The notes: generated by a model not told the origin, from the letters alone. 64,000 nt of DNA from Lacipirellula limnantheis (GCF_007746075.1 NZ_CP036339.1:682001-746000); one strand, 5' to 3'. Positions 9,239 through 17,450 are shown, numbered from the stretch's first letter. Made by a program: numbers and translations.

Positions 9239-10525
9239 TCATTCGGCGCTCTCCGCGTACCGCTCAGGCTTGGCCACGAACTTCGCCTTTTCCGCCGCTC
9301 CGGCAAAGCGATAGATCTTGCCGTCATGCCAAGTGGCAAACTGCTGCGCGCCCGGGACCTGCTCGTCCTTGTCGACGAGCGTCACCGCACAGAAGCCGCG
9401 CGCCGCAACATCGATGAGCGCGAACTTCTCAGGACTTGCTTTAAACTTCGCCTTGGCCGCCGCGTCAGCGAAGAGGAACAAGCGTCCGTCGAATTCCGCC
9501 GCATGAAAGACGCTCCCACGGACGTGCTCGTCGCGCTCGACGAGCGACACGGCGCACTCGCCGCTGCAGGCTGGGAGATAGTCGGCGGGATCGCTCTTTA
9601 GCAGCCCGCGCTCCCGCTCGCCTGCCGTGAGGAACACGATATCCTTGAAGTTCACGCTGAACTCCTGCCGGCCGCGAACCCACGCGCCATCCTGTCGCAG
9701 CGAGACGGGGCAGTACCCCGACATCGCCGGCAGCGCGCCGAGCAGTGCATCCTTCGCCGATGCCTGCGGAGTCGCGAAGCCGTTCGTCTTCTTTGCCGAG
9801 TTCTGCTGGAATGCTTCGACCGTCAGTCGCTCGGAGGTCGTTTGGCTTTCCATCAGCAGATTGGGCTGCTCGACCTTCTGACCGCTGCCGTCGTAACGGC
9901 CGGGCGACTTCAAGAAGATTCGCCGCTCGAAGTCGTTAGCGAAGAAATAGCGCAGCCCGCGATGGATGACCACGGTCGCCGGCACGCCAGCGATCCACTT
10001 GCGGTCGTCGATCATGCTCACGACCGAACGGCCGTCGAGCACCAGATCGACGTTTTCATATTTGTCGGGTGCTTCGGCGAAACGCCGCTGCTCTTCGGGA
10101 CCGGAGAAGAAGATCAATCGGCGGCGGTGGAGGATGCCGTACTCCAGTTTTCCGGCGACTCGTTTGCCACTTTCGGCGTACGTGACGGGGCAGTCGCCCC
10201 CCAGCATCGGCACGTACGTTTCGCGAGCAGCCTGAAAAATGTGGCGATCGCGCGAGGAGTCGAACCGGTACTCGAGCCCGTCGAACCGCGAAGCTTCCCC
10301 GCCGCGCCCCGGAACCCACTGGCGTTGGTCGTGCAATTGGACGACGCAGTAACCGGCGAGCGCCACCGGAAACTGCTCCGCGCCGGCGATTGGGCCGATT
10401 TCCCAATGGTTCGCGATGCGAGCCACCGGTTTTTCGTCGTCGGCGCTCGACTTCGGCGCAGCATCGGCCGCCAGGCACGGCGCTGCCCACGCGCAGAGAA
10501 TCAGCGTTCGGAAGACTCGCCACAT
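9239..10525 (-). CDS. Secreted protein of six YHS-like repeats
   Basis: 428 residues with a signal peptide (MWRVFRTLILCAWAAPCLA). The mature protein is six tandem copies of a ~50-residue unit that starts with C-P/A-V-S/T-L, has a central V-x-G-x-x-x-F/Y, then an aromatic pair and a closing F-x-x-x-P-x-x-Y/F. Copies lie at about 51-108, 109-160, 161-211 (lacking the first Cys), 269-320, 321-374 and 375-426, with a linker of ~55 residues after the third. The pattern resembles YHS domains, which are linked to metal or copper handling, but no ligand is proven. It is transcribed away from the SDR gene, with a palindromic repeat in the shared upstream region. Confidence 0.75.
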   Translation of the reverse strand: MWRVFRTLILCAWAAPCLAADAAPKSSADDEKPVARIANHWEIGPIAGAEQFPVALAGYCVVQLHDQRQWVPGRGGEASRFDGLEYRFDSSRDRHIFQAARETYVPMLGGDCPVTYAESGKRVAGKLEYGILHRRRLIFFSGPEEQRRFAEAPDKYENVDLVLDGRSVVSMIDDRKWIAGVPATVVIHRGLRYFFANDFERRIFLKSPGRYDGSGQKVEQPNLLMESQTTSERLTVEAFQQNSAKKTNGFATPQASAKDALLGALPAMSGYCPVSLRQDGAWVRGRQEFSVNFKDIVFLTAGERERGLLKSDPADYLPACSGECAVSLVERDEHVRGSVFHAAEFDGRLFLFADAAAKAKFKASPEKFALIDVAARGFCAVTLVDKDEQVPGAQQFATWHDGKIYRFAGAAEKAKFVAKPERYAESAE

Positions 10526-10634
10526 GCTGGAGTAGGCTCCTACGGAATCGGCCGCGGAGTGTACTGGCGTTGCCGCGACGCCGCGACGCCAATCGTGCTA
10601 TCATCAATTTGCGCGTGAATGGTTGCACCGTTTA

Positions 10635-10722
10635 TTCAGCCCCTGGCGCCGCCAGGGGAAAGCATCACGCGGGACGATGCTTTCCAGAATGGTAGCCGAC
10701 CCCCCGGCGGAGCCGGGGGCGG
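10635..10722. repeat. GGCTCCGCC-family inverted-repeat element (copy 1)
   Basis: Two inverted GC-rich arms (CAGCCCCTGGCGCCGCCAGG and ACCCCCCGGCGGAGCCGGGG) flank a ~40-bp centre that itself contains a small hairpin (AAAGCATC / GATGCTTT). The same arms recur at 12386-13440, 31946-32030, 61465-61535 and, more diverged, 23484-23565. It lies between divergent genes. Confidence 0.75.
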
Positions 10723-10755
10723 CAACGTCTGCAAACGCTCCATCACCATCACCGC

Positions 10756-11655
10756 ATGCCCCCCTCCCCTCTCCGACTTGCGATCGTCACCGGCGCCGGT
10801 AGCGGGCTAGGCCGTGAGTTCTGTCGGCAGCTAGCGAAGGCCGCCGGGTGGCATATCGTCTGCGTCGACATCACACTGGCCGATGCCGAGCAGACGCTTG
10901 CGGAAGTTCAACAGCTTGGCGCCGCCGGCGATGTGGTAGAGCTCGACGTCGCCGACGCCGATGCGTGGCTCGCCTTGCGCCGCCGCCTACAGCGAGATTG
11001 GCCGCGACTCGATCTACTCGTGAACAACGCCGGCGTCTGCATGTCCGCCGAAGTCGGCGACGGCGATTTTTCTGTTTGGCGGCGCGTGATCGAAGTGAAC
11101 TACCTCGGCCTGCTCACCGGCTGCCAGGTGATGACGCCGTGGCTCAAGGCATCAGCCCTGCTCGCTGAGAATTCCGCCATTTCCAACTCACGACTCGCAA
11201 CTCGCCACTCGCAACTCCCACCAGCGATCATCAACATCGCGTCGATCACGGCCTTTACCCCCGCGCCCGCCATGGGGGCCTACGCCTCGTCGAAGGCCGG
11301 GGTCGTCGCTCTTACCGAAGCGATGTATGCCGAACTGCGGCCGCATGGCGTCCATGTCACCGTTGTCGCGCCAGGGTTCTTCCGCACGCGCCTATTGGAA
11401 CGGGGCACGTTCACTCTGCGCCGGCATCGGGCTCAGGCCGAGTATCTCACTCGCTCGGCTCGGATCGACGCCGCTAGCGTTGCCCGCGAGTCACTCGCCG
11501 CGTCCCGTCATGGCCGGCTGTACGTCATCACGGGTCGCCGTGCTCGTTGGCTCTGGCGAATCAAGAGGCTAGCGCCACGGATTCTTTTTCGCATCATCGC
11601 CCGCCGCTACCAACGGATCATCATTCGCGCGGAGGATAACGCCGCCAGCGATTGA
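10756..11655 (+). CDS. SDR-family NAD(P)-dependent oxidoreductase
   Basis: 299 residues, Rossmann-fold short-chain dehydrogenase/reductase. Cofactor motif TGAGSGLG (residues ~12-19), NNAG block in LLVNNAGVC, catalytic Ser in INIASITAF and catalytic Y-x-x-x-K in YASSKAG are all present. An insert of about 25 residues precedes the catalytic-Ser strand. It is encoded by low-complexity word repeats (ACTCGCAACTCGCCACTCGC), a type of DNA otherwise found between genes in this window. The C-terminal ~40 residues are basic with a hydrophobic stretch. Substrate unknown. Start at ATG 10756, immediately before the fold; no clear Shine-Dalgarno. Confidence 0.87.
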   Translation: MPPSPLRLAIVTGAGSGLGREFCRQLAKAAGWHIVCVDITLADAEQTLAEVQQLGAAGDVVELDVADADAWLALRRRLQRDWPRLDLLVNNAGVCMSAEVGDGDFSVWRRVIEVNYLGLLTGCQVMTPWLKASALLAENSAISNSRLATRHSQLPPAIINIASITAFTPAPAMGAYASSKAGVVALTEAMYAELRPHGVHVTVVAPGFFRTRLLERGTFTLRRHRAQAEYLTRSARIDAASVARESLAASRHGRLYVITGRRARWLWRIKRLAPRILFRIIARRYQRIIIRAEDNAASD

Positions 11656-11778
11656 TGCGGGGTGCGTCAGCAGGGATGATAGTTGGAAGTCACAACGCCG
11701 GGGGCGAGACGCACCGGCTCGCGCGAGACTGATTCTTCTGCCCTCCTCCTTCGCCCTTCCGCCTTACCCCTTTCGAAC

Positions 11779-12354
11779 ATGCTTCACCTCCAATCCGCCA
11801 CCGACGCCCGTTGGCTCCGCCAGGTTGATGGAAATCTCAACGAGATTCTCATCGATCACGCCCACTGCGAGAAAAAGGCGGCGGGGACGGCCCTCAATCT
11901 GATCTTCCACTATGTCGAAGATCGCGAGCTCTGCCAGGAAATGACCGAGATCGTCAATGAGGAACTCGAACACTTTCATCTGGTGATCGATCTGCTCGAC
12001 CGCCGCGGCGTGAAGTTTCGCCGCCTCAAGCCCAGTCAGTACGGTCGCAAGCTAAACGATCTCTGCCGCAAACAAGAACCGCACCGGGCGGTCGACCGCC
12101 TGCTGGTGGCGGGAATCATCGAGGCGCGCAGCTGCGAGCGATTTCAAGCGTTGGCCAATCACATTGCAGATCTCGAACTCGCGACATTCTACCGCAGCCT
12201 GTTTGAAGCCGAAGCCCGCCACCACGCCACCTACACCCGGTTGGCGATGCACTTCGCGCCGGAGAAAGAAGTGCTGCGACGGCTCAACGAACTCGCCGCC
12301 CTCGAAGCGGCGATTATCGCCGAGGGCGAGGAACTTCCGCGGATGCACAGCTAA
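11779..12354 (+). CDS. miaE: tRNA-(ms2io6A)-hydroxylase
   Basis: 191 residues, ferritin-like non-haem diiron monooxygenase that hydroxylates the modified adenosine 37 of tRNA. The paired iron-ligand helices are visible: DHAHCEKKAAGTALNLIF, NEELEHFHLV, GIIEARSCERF and FEAEARHHATY. The N-terminus MLHLQSATDARWL matches the family start. I therefore use ATG 11779, although the frame is open ~100 nt further upstream through pyrimidine-rich low-complexity DNA. The stop codon overlaps TAAGGA, which is the Shine-Dalgarno of the original start of the following sulfatase 10 nt downstream. The two genes were probably one transcript before the insertion sequence arrived. Confidence 0.9.
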   Translation: MLHLQSATDARWLRQVDGNLNEILIDHAHCEKKAAGTALNLIFHYVEDRELCQEMTEIVNEELEHFHLVIDLLDRRGVKFRRLKPSQYGRKLNDLCRKQEPHRAVDRLLVAGIIEARSCERFQALANHIADLELATFYRSLFEAEARHHATYTRLAMHFAPEKEVLRRLNELAALEAAIIAEGEELPRMHS

Positions 12355-12364
12355 GGACTCATCG

Positions 12365-12402
12365 ATGAAGAGTTTCGTCCCCTCCTTCAGCCCCTGGCTC
12401 CG
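12365..12402 (+). pseudogene. Displaced 5' fragment of the sulfatase gene (start codon and first 12 codons)
   Basis: ATG 12365 has a good Shine-Dalgarno (AAGGA at 12353-12357, 7 nt spacing). It reads MKSFVPSFSPWL and then runs into the insertion sequence. If the IS (12403-13361) and one copy of the 4-bp duplication (13362-13365) are removed, the frame continues through 13366 without a stop into the sulfatase at 13460, giving R-Q-G-V-A-S after the fragment. This is therefore the severed start of that gene. Bases 12386-12402 are also the left arm of a palindromic repeat. Confidence 0.8.
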
Positions 12403-13361
12403 CAACATTATGCAAACGCCATCAGATCGTTTCCTCGTCGCAAGTGGTTTCTAGCGGCCTGGATGCAGAGTTTGGCGTTCACCCAGAGGGTGACGCGCGG
12501 CAGTCGCCTCACCCAGTTGGGGAGTGGTCCGAGCCCGCCGCCGAAATTGGTGAGTTGAGCGAAGCGTTGCTCGATGTACGTCCGCTGCTTGAAGAGTGCT
12601 TGGCCATCGGCGGTCGTCAGCAGTTCGATCGACTGCAAGCGGCCGATGCTGTGGCGGCGGTGGCCCAGCGCTCGTCCCGCGCGACGCTGCGGAGCGATCA
12701 ACGTCACGCCCGACCGTGCGGCGATCTCGTGCAGCGGGTTGCTGTCGTAGTTGCCGTCGGCCAGGACGCAGCCTCCGCCGACTTGCGGCAAGAGTCGCCG
12801 GGCGACCGTCTGTTCGCTCACGTTGAGCGGCTGGATTTCGCACGCCACGAGCGCATCGATCGTCCAGACGGCGTGCAGCTTGTAGCCGCGGGCCGGGCCG
12901 CCGACGCCATGCCCGCGCGTGGCGTCGGGATCCTTGCTGAAGCCTCCTACCGGCAACGGCTTACCGTCGAGGAAGCTCACCTCCGGCGGGTGCGGGCCCT
13001 GCCAGCAACGCTTCCTCAACCGCTCGATCAGTTCCACGGCCGCCGCCGTGCGGAGACGACGGCTCGCCGTCGATTGGCTCGGCAGCCGCACCTGCCATGA
13101 CGACGGCCAATTCTCCGGCCGACACGCCCAACTCACCGGTCGATCGTGGATCACCGCCCAGAGATAGACGCCGACGATCCAACTGACCGAATAGACGTGT
13201 CCCGAACGATCGCTGCATAACCGCCGAGTCAAACGGTATAGTACGCTCCAGAGTTCGCGTTCCATGGCTCACCTCCTAGAAACGTGTCAGGTCTCTAGGA
13301 ACAGCCTGGAACGCGGGCCTTTTTACCGTTAGCGACGCGTGCTAGCTATTGCATTATGTTG
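12403..13361 (-). mobile_element. Complete insertion sequence, 959 bp, 4-bp target duplication
   Basis: Ends are CAACATTATGCAA (12403) and TTGCATTATGTTG (13361), inverted repeats of 13 bp with one mismatch. The flanks carry the direct repeat TCCG at 12399-12402 and 13362-13365. Removing the element and one TCCG restores a perfect 26-bp inverted repeat that continues to 13440, which fixes both boundaries independently of the TSD. The single gene inside is an intact transposase on the minus strand, so the copy may be mobile. Size, single ORF and DDE layout suggest the IS5/IS4 group; family assignment needs a database. Confidence 0.9.
12408..13265 (-). CDS. DDE transposase (IS5/IS4-like)
   Basis: 285 residues. 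The likely catalytic triad is Asp in VSFLDGKPLP, Asp in CVLADGNYDSNPLHE (the D-x-x-Y region) and Glu in YIEQRFAQLTNF, a Y-x-E-R-F type C-terminal signature. The N-terminus (VYSVSWIVGVYLWAVIHDRP) is helical and probably DNA-binding. ATG at 13265 is preceded by GGAGGTG at a spacing of 5, a strong ribosome site. The stop codon lies 5 bp inside the left terminal repeat, so the gene fills the element. No frameshift or internal stop. Confidence 0.9.
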   Translation of the reverse strand: MERELWSVLYRLTRRLCSDRSGHVYSVSWIVGVYLWAVIHDRPVSWACRPENWPSSWQVRLPSQSTASRRLRTAAAVELIERLRKRCWQGPHPPEVSFLDGKPLPVGGFSKDPDATRGHGVGGPARGYKLHAVWTIDALVACEIQPLNVSEQTVARRLLPQVGGGCVLADGNYDSNPLHEIAARSGVTLIAPQRRAGRALGHRRHSIGRLQSIELLTTADGQALFKQRTYIEQRFAQLTNFGGGLGPLPNWVRRLPRVTLWVNAKLCIQAARNHLRRGNDLMAFA

Positions 13362-13365
13362 TCCG

Positions 13366-13440
13366 CCAGGGGGTGGCGTCACGAGCGACTCGGCCTTGCT
13401 CGGCAGGCAAACCGACCCCCTGGCGGAGCCAGGGGCTGAA
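13366..13440. repeat. GGCTCCGCC-family element, right part (copy 2, split by the IS)
   Basis: Together with 12386-12402 this makes a ~92-bp element with perfect 26-bp inverted arms: outer end TTCAGCCCCTGGCTCCGCC on the left, GGCGGAGCCAGGGGCTGAA on the right. It lies inside the reading frame of the interrupted sulfatase, in the region upstream of its hydrophobic export segment. Confidence 0.85.
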
Positions 13441-13459
13441 AAGGTTGTTGGCGTTCGCC

Positions 13460-15292
13460 ATGAGCTGCATTTTACCCGCGCTGGCAACGACCGCGCATGC
13501 CGCCGACCGTCCCAACATCCTCTGGCTCAGCACCGAGGACATGAGCCCCAACCTCGGCTGCTACGGCGACCAGCAGGCGCGCACGCCGCACATCGACCAA
13601 CTAGCCGCGGAGGGCATTCGCTACGCCAACGCCTTTGTCCCGTCGCCGGTTTGCGCGACGTGCCGCAGCTCGATCATCACCGGCGTCTACTCCGCGGCGC
13701 TCGGCACGCATCACATGCGCAGCCGAGTGAAAATTCCCGGCGAGATTCATTGCTTCCCGCAATATCTTCGCCAGGCTGGTTACTACTGCGCCAACAACGA
13801 GAAGGAAGACTACAACTTCAAGACGCCGCCTGGCGCCTGGGACGAGTCAAGCGCCTCCGCCACCTGGCAGAAGCGTCCTGCGCCGGAGACCCCCTTCTTC
13901 GCCGTCTTCAATTTCACCGGTACGCACGAAAGCAGCATTCGCGGCGACGAGCCGAAATATTCCCAGACCATCAAACAGCTATCGCCCGACCAACTGCACG
14001 ACCCGGCGAAGCTGACGTTGCCGCCCTACTACCCCGATACGCCGAAAGTTCGCGCCCACTGGGCCCGCTACTACAACGTTGTCTCAGCGCTCGATCTGTG
14101 GGTCGCCGAGCGACTGACCGAACTCGAAGAGGCGGGCGTCGCCGATGAGACGATCGTCTTCTTCTGGAGCGATCACGGCGCCGGCATCCCGCGACACAAA
14201 CGCTGGCTCTACGACAGCGGCATGCGCGTCCCGCTGATTGTCTACGTCCCCGCAAAATGGTGCCATCTCGTCCCTTGCACGCCTGGCGAAGTCCGCGATC
14301 ATCTTGTCAGCCTCGTCGATCTTGGCCCGACGGTGCTCAATCTCGCCGGAGTGAAGATTCCAACGTACATGCAGGGCCAGCCCTTTCTCGGCCCGAACCT
14401 GCCCGAGCCCCGCCAGTACGTCTACGGCGCGCGCGATCGCATGGACGAATCGTACGACATGTTTCGCGCCGTCAGCGACGGCCGCTTTAAGTACATCCGC
14501 AACTACATGCCGCAGCGACCGTACGCCCAAAGCCAAAGCTACGGCGACAATAGCGATATCATGCGCGAGTGGCGCCGATTGTCGGCTGCCAATCAGTTGA
14601 ACGCCGAACAGGCCTTGTTCATGCAGGAGTCGAAGCCGATCGAAGAATTGTACGACACGAAGGCTGATCCCCACGAGCTACGCAACCTTGCCGCAGACGA
14701 CCAATCTGCGGCCACTCGCGGCCGGCTTTCCGCCGCGCTCGACGCCTGGATGCTATCGATCCGCGATCTCGGCGTCGTCCCCGAAGCGATGCTCGAGCGC
14801 GCCGTGCCGAGAAATGGCACGCGCTACAAACTGTTCCGCGAAGCCAACGGCGAAGCCCAATACGCCCGTTTCGCCGAAGCGGCAAAACGCCGCCACGCGC
14901 CCCCGACGCTTCCCTCCGGGAAGGGCGCAGGTCCAGACGCTGTCGACGGCGCGCCAGCGATCGACGACGCCATCCGCGTCTTTAGCGCCGAACAGACCCT
15001 CAACGACAAGGCGGCCGATTCCTCCGCGCGTGACCAAGCGCTGGCGACATTGGTGGAGATCTTCGACCGCGGGCAGGACCGCTGGGACCAAATCGCCGCC
15101 GCGAATGTGCTCGATCTTCACGTTGCTAGAACGCCGCATGCCGCGGAAGTCGGGCGCATTACCCAGCGGCTGAAGAGACAACTCCGCAAGGCGGGCGGCC
15201 AGGGTCCCGAGTTCAACTCTCTGCAGCCTTGGCTGAACCGCTTCGGCGAGCGCTTCCCAGTGAGCGTCCCTGCGACAACGGCCCCCGAATAA
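13460..15292 (+). CDS. Sulfatase, 5' end cut off by an insertion sequence
   Basis: The alkaline-phosphatase-superfamily sulfatase begins AADRPNILWLSTEDMSPNLGCYGD. The active-site block is PVCATCRSSIITG. Its C-A-T-C-R has Thr where P or A is usual, so formylglycine formation is uncertain. WSDHGAGIPRHKRWLYDSG gives the later conserved residues. A C-terminal extension of ~170 residues (from about PRNGTRYKLFREA) is helical and unassigned. From ATG 13460 the product is 610 residues, with only a short hydrophobic leader (MSCILPALATTAHA). The hydrophobic run starts earlier (KRLLAFAM), and there is no Shine-Dalgarno at 13460, so this is probably not the native start. The native start is ATG 12365, on the other side of the IS. 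Whether the gene is still expressed depends on outward transcription and re-initiation. Confidence 0.85.
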   Translation: MSCILPALATTAHAADRPNILWLSTEDMSPNLGCYGDQQARTPHIDQLAAEGIRYANAFVPSPVCATCRSSIITGVYSAALGTHHMRSRVKIPGEIHCFPQYLRQAGYYCANNEKEDYNFKTPPGAWDESSASATWQKRPAPETPFFAVFNFTGTHESSIRGDEPKYSQTIKQLSPDQLHDPAKLTLPPYYPDTPKVRAHWARYYNVVSALDLWVAERLTELEEAGVADETIVFFWSDHGAGIPRHKRWLYDSGMRVPLIVYVPAKWCHLVPCTPGEVRDHLVSLVDLGPTVLNLAGVKIPTYMQGQPFLGPNLPEPRQYVYGARDRMDESYDMFRAVSDGRFKYIRNYMPQRPYAQSQSYGDNSDIMREWRRLSAANQLNAEQALFMQESKPIEELYDTKADPHELRNLAADDQSAATRGRLSAALDAWMLSIRDLGVVPEAMLERAVPRNGTRYKLFREANGEAQYARFAEAAKRRHAPPTLPSGKGAGPDAVDGAPAIDDAIRVFSAEQTLNDKAADSSARDQALATLVEIFDRGQDRWDQIAAANVLDLHVARTPHAAEVGRITQRLKRQLRKAGGQGPEFNSLQPWLNRFGERFPVSVPATTAPE

Positions 15293-15344
15293 AAAGCAGC
15301 GAAGCGTGGCGTCCGTCTCGCCGAGACGGGCGCGATGCGACGGC

Positions 15345-15953
15345 TCACTCGCTCGGATCGGTCGCCCGCCCCATCCCCTCGGGCGGCGTCGCATCCGTTG
15401 GCTCGGCCATCTTCTGCGCGCCCGCGCCGCGACCAAACTCATATGCCACCAGCGCCCCCAGCGCCATGAACACGAACTGCCAGGGATTCAAATCTCCAGC
15501 CCGCGGATTCCCCACAACGCCGCCGGCGAAGGCCGGATTCATCGTGCGATCCTCTCCATTCGTTGCGGGCGGTTCCACCGCGGGCGTTTCGGCAGCGTCG
15601 CTCTCATCCGCTTCGCTTGCCGCATTGGCGTTGGCGGGAGCCGCGGCGGCGGGCTTCGTCTTCATCGCTTGATCGCGTTTCTTCATCACCTCGGCAATCA
15701 CGACGGTGCTGCCATAGATCGCCGCGAGCGCGATGATTCCGGAAATGGCGCCGCGCAAGTAGCTCCGCTCCATGTGCGTTCGATTCGCCTGCCGCACGCC
15801 GAGACCGGTGAGGAGTCCGATGACAATGGCGAACCACGACGCCTCGATCGGCTTGCCAAGCATGCCGGTCTCCAGCACCGTATGAAGCGCCACGCCCACA
15901 GCGGCGCCAACAGTGCCGCCCAGCAGAGTAGGACCAACGCCCATCGCGACCAC
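15345..15953 (-). CDS. Small multi-pass membrane protein, function unknown
   Basis: 202 residues. Glycine-rich membrane segments near the N-terminus (GPTLLGGTVGAAVGVALHTV, ASWFAIVIGLLTGLGV and SGIIALAAIYGSTVVIAEVM) are followed by an Ala/Glu-rich disordered linker (~95-145). One more hydrophobic segment (NPWQFVFMALGALVAYEFG) precedes a polar tail. It resembles small planctomycete membrane proteins, but I cannot name a family. Either GTG 15953 or ATG 15944 could be the start; GGTGG lies 4-5 nt before the latter. It converges on the sulfatase, whose stop is ~50 bp away. Confidence 0.65.
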   Translation of the reverse strand: MVAMGVGPTLLGGTVGAAVGVALHTVLETGMLGKPIEASWFAIVIGLLTGLGVRQANRTHMERSYLRGAISGIIALAAIYGSTVVIAEVMKKRDQAMKTKPAAAAPANANAASEADESDAAETPAVEPPATNGEDRTMNPAFAGGVVGNPRAGDLNPWQFVFMALGALVAYEFGRGAGAQKMAEPTDATPPEGMGRATDPSE

Positions 15954-16161
15954 CTTCGAGGGTAACCCTCAAGCGAGCGGAAAAGCGCCCGGCGCAGCAA
16001 GCCCGCGTCACACGCGGCCTCCTCCCGGACGACGCCGCTCATTCTAAGAAGCGGCGCCGGCCCGCGTCAAATTTCCCCGCCCATTTGGGGCCCGTTTCGC
16101 ACCCCTAAAGAACCCGCTAAAATCAAAGATTCGCTGGCCTCCACCGGCTGGCCGTTAAGTC

Positions 16162-16290
16162 TCTCGCAAAGACGCGAAGGCGCAAAGAATCGCCAAGAAA
16201 ACTGCCCCGGGCTCGCTCGAACGTAATCGAGTCTCGGCTTGATGCTTCCATTTTGTTTTCTTTGCGTTCCTCCTTAGCGCCTTTGCGAGA
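16162..16290. repeat. CTTTGCG-type inverted repeat (copy 1)
   Basis: Left arm TCTCGCAAAGACGCGAAGGC (16162 on) pairs imperfectly with a right arm ending GCGCCTTTGCGAGA at 16290, around a ~65-bp loop. It lies immediately upstream of the LeuB-type gene. The gap between the membrane protein and that gene (15954-16336) holds nothing else I can identify. Confidence 0.75.
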
Positions 16291-16336
16291 AATAAACAGT
16301 TCGCGAGCACAATTCACAGACAACGGAAGAATCGAA

Positions 16337-17401
16337 ATGAACATCGCAGTCATCGGCGGCGACGGCACCGGACCTGAAGTAGCGGCCGAAGGCGTCAAGG
16401 TCCTCAAGGCAGTCGCCAAGCTCGAAGGCTTCGACAAGGACCTCAAGCTCACCGACCTCGACTGGGGCGGCGACCGCTACCTGAAGACCGGCGAAGCCCT
16501 CCCCGCCGACGCCATCGACCAGCTTCGCAAGTTCGACTGCATCCTCCTCGGCGCCGTCGGCCATCCCGACGTGAAGCCGGGCATCCTCGAACGCAAGCTG
16601 CTGCTCGACCTCCGCTTCGGTCTCGATCAGTACATCAACCTCCGCCCGGTGAAGTTGTTCCCCGGCGTGGAAACGCCGCTGAAAGATAAGAAGCCCGAGG
16701 ACATCGACTTCATCGTCGTCCGCGAGAACACCGAAGACCTCTACTGCGGCGCCGGCGGCTTCATGCACAAGGGGACGCCGAACGAGGTCGCCACGCAAAC
16801 GGCCATCTACACCCGCAAGGGTTGCGAACGGGCGATCCGGTACGCCTTCGAACTCTGCAAGAAGCGCAACAACCCCAAGGGGAAGAAGCTCACGCTGGTC
16901 GCCAAGACCAACGTGCTGACGACCGGCCACGACCTTTGGTGGCGCACGTTCCAGGAAGTCGGCGCCGAGTATCCGGAGATCGAAAAGGACTACAACCACG
17001 TCGACGCCTGCTGCATGTGGATCGTCAAGAACCCTGAGTTCTACGACGTGATCGTGACGACGAACATGTTCGGCGACATCATTACCGACCTCAGCGGCAT
17101 CATCCAAGGCGGCATGGGCGTCGCCGCCGGCGGCAACATCAACCCCGACAAGGGCGGCGTCAGCATGTTCGAGCCGATGGGCGGCAGCGCGCCGAAGTAC
17201 ACCGGCACGGGCAAGATCAACCCGATCGCCGCCATCAACGCCGTGAGCATGCTGCTCGACCAGCAAGGCCACCCGAAGGCGGCGAAGCGCGTGATGGACG
17301 CGATTATGAAGGTGACCGCGACGAAGATGAAGAGCCAGAACGCGGGGAAGATGGGCTACACGACGAGCGAAGTCGGCGATTTGGTCGTCGAAGCGCTGTA
17401 G
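16337..17401 (+). CDS. Isopropylmalate/isocitrate dehydrogenase family enzyme (LeuB-type)
   Basis: 354 residues, decarboxylating beta-hydroxyacid dehydrogenase. MNIAVIGGDGTGPEV gives the N-terminal GDG(I/T)G block. LLLDLRFGLDQYINLRPVKL is the substrate-loop/Arg region. Also present are ENTEDLYCGAGG, AKTNVL, YNHVDACCMWIV, TNMFGDIITDLS (metal-binding Asp residues) and GSAPKYTGTGKINP. The enzyme oxidises and decarboxylates 3-isopropylmalate in leucine synthesis, or a related acid such as tartrate; the sequence does not decide between them. ATG 16337 is chosen because GGAAG precedes it by 7 nt and the fold starts there. The upstream in-frame codons are repeat DNA. A strong terminator follows. Confidence 0.82.
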   Translation: MNIAVIGGDGTGPEVAAEGVKVLKAVAKLEGFDKDLKLTDLDWGGDRYLKTGEALPADAIDQLRKFDCILLGAVGHPDVKPGILERKLLLDLRFGLDQYINLRPVKLFPGVETPLKDKKPEDIDFIVVRENTEDLYCGAGGFMHKGTPNEVATQTAIYTRKGCERAIRYAFELCKKRNNPKGKKLTLVAKTNVLTTGHDLWWRTFQEVGAEYPEIEKDYNHVDACCMWIVKNPEFYDVIVTTNMFGDIITDLSGIIQGGMGVAAGGNINPDKGGVSMFEPMGGSAPKYTGTGKINPIAAINAVSMLLDQQGHPKAAKRVMDAIMKVTATKMKSQNAGKMGYTTSEVGDLVVEAL

Positions 17402-17450
17402 TCGTTCGTCGTTCCGCGATAACGCATTCTCAATCCGAACCGCCCATTAG

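Noticed and set aside
16253-16336. N-terminal extension of the LeuB-type gene
   Set aside because: These codons are the right arm of an inverted repeat, and a good ribosome site precedes ATG 16337.
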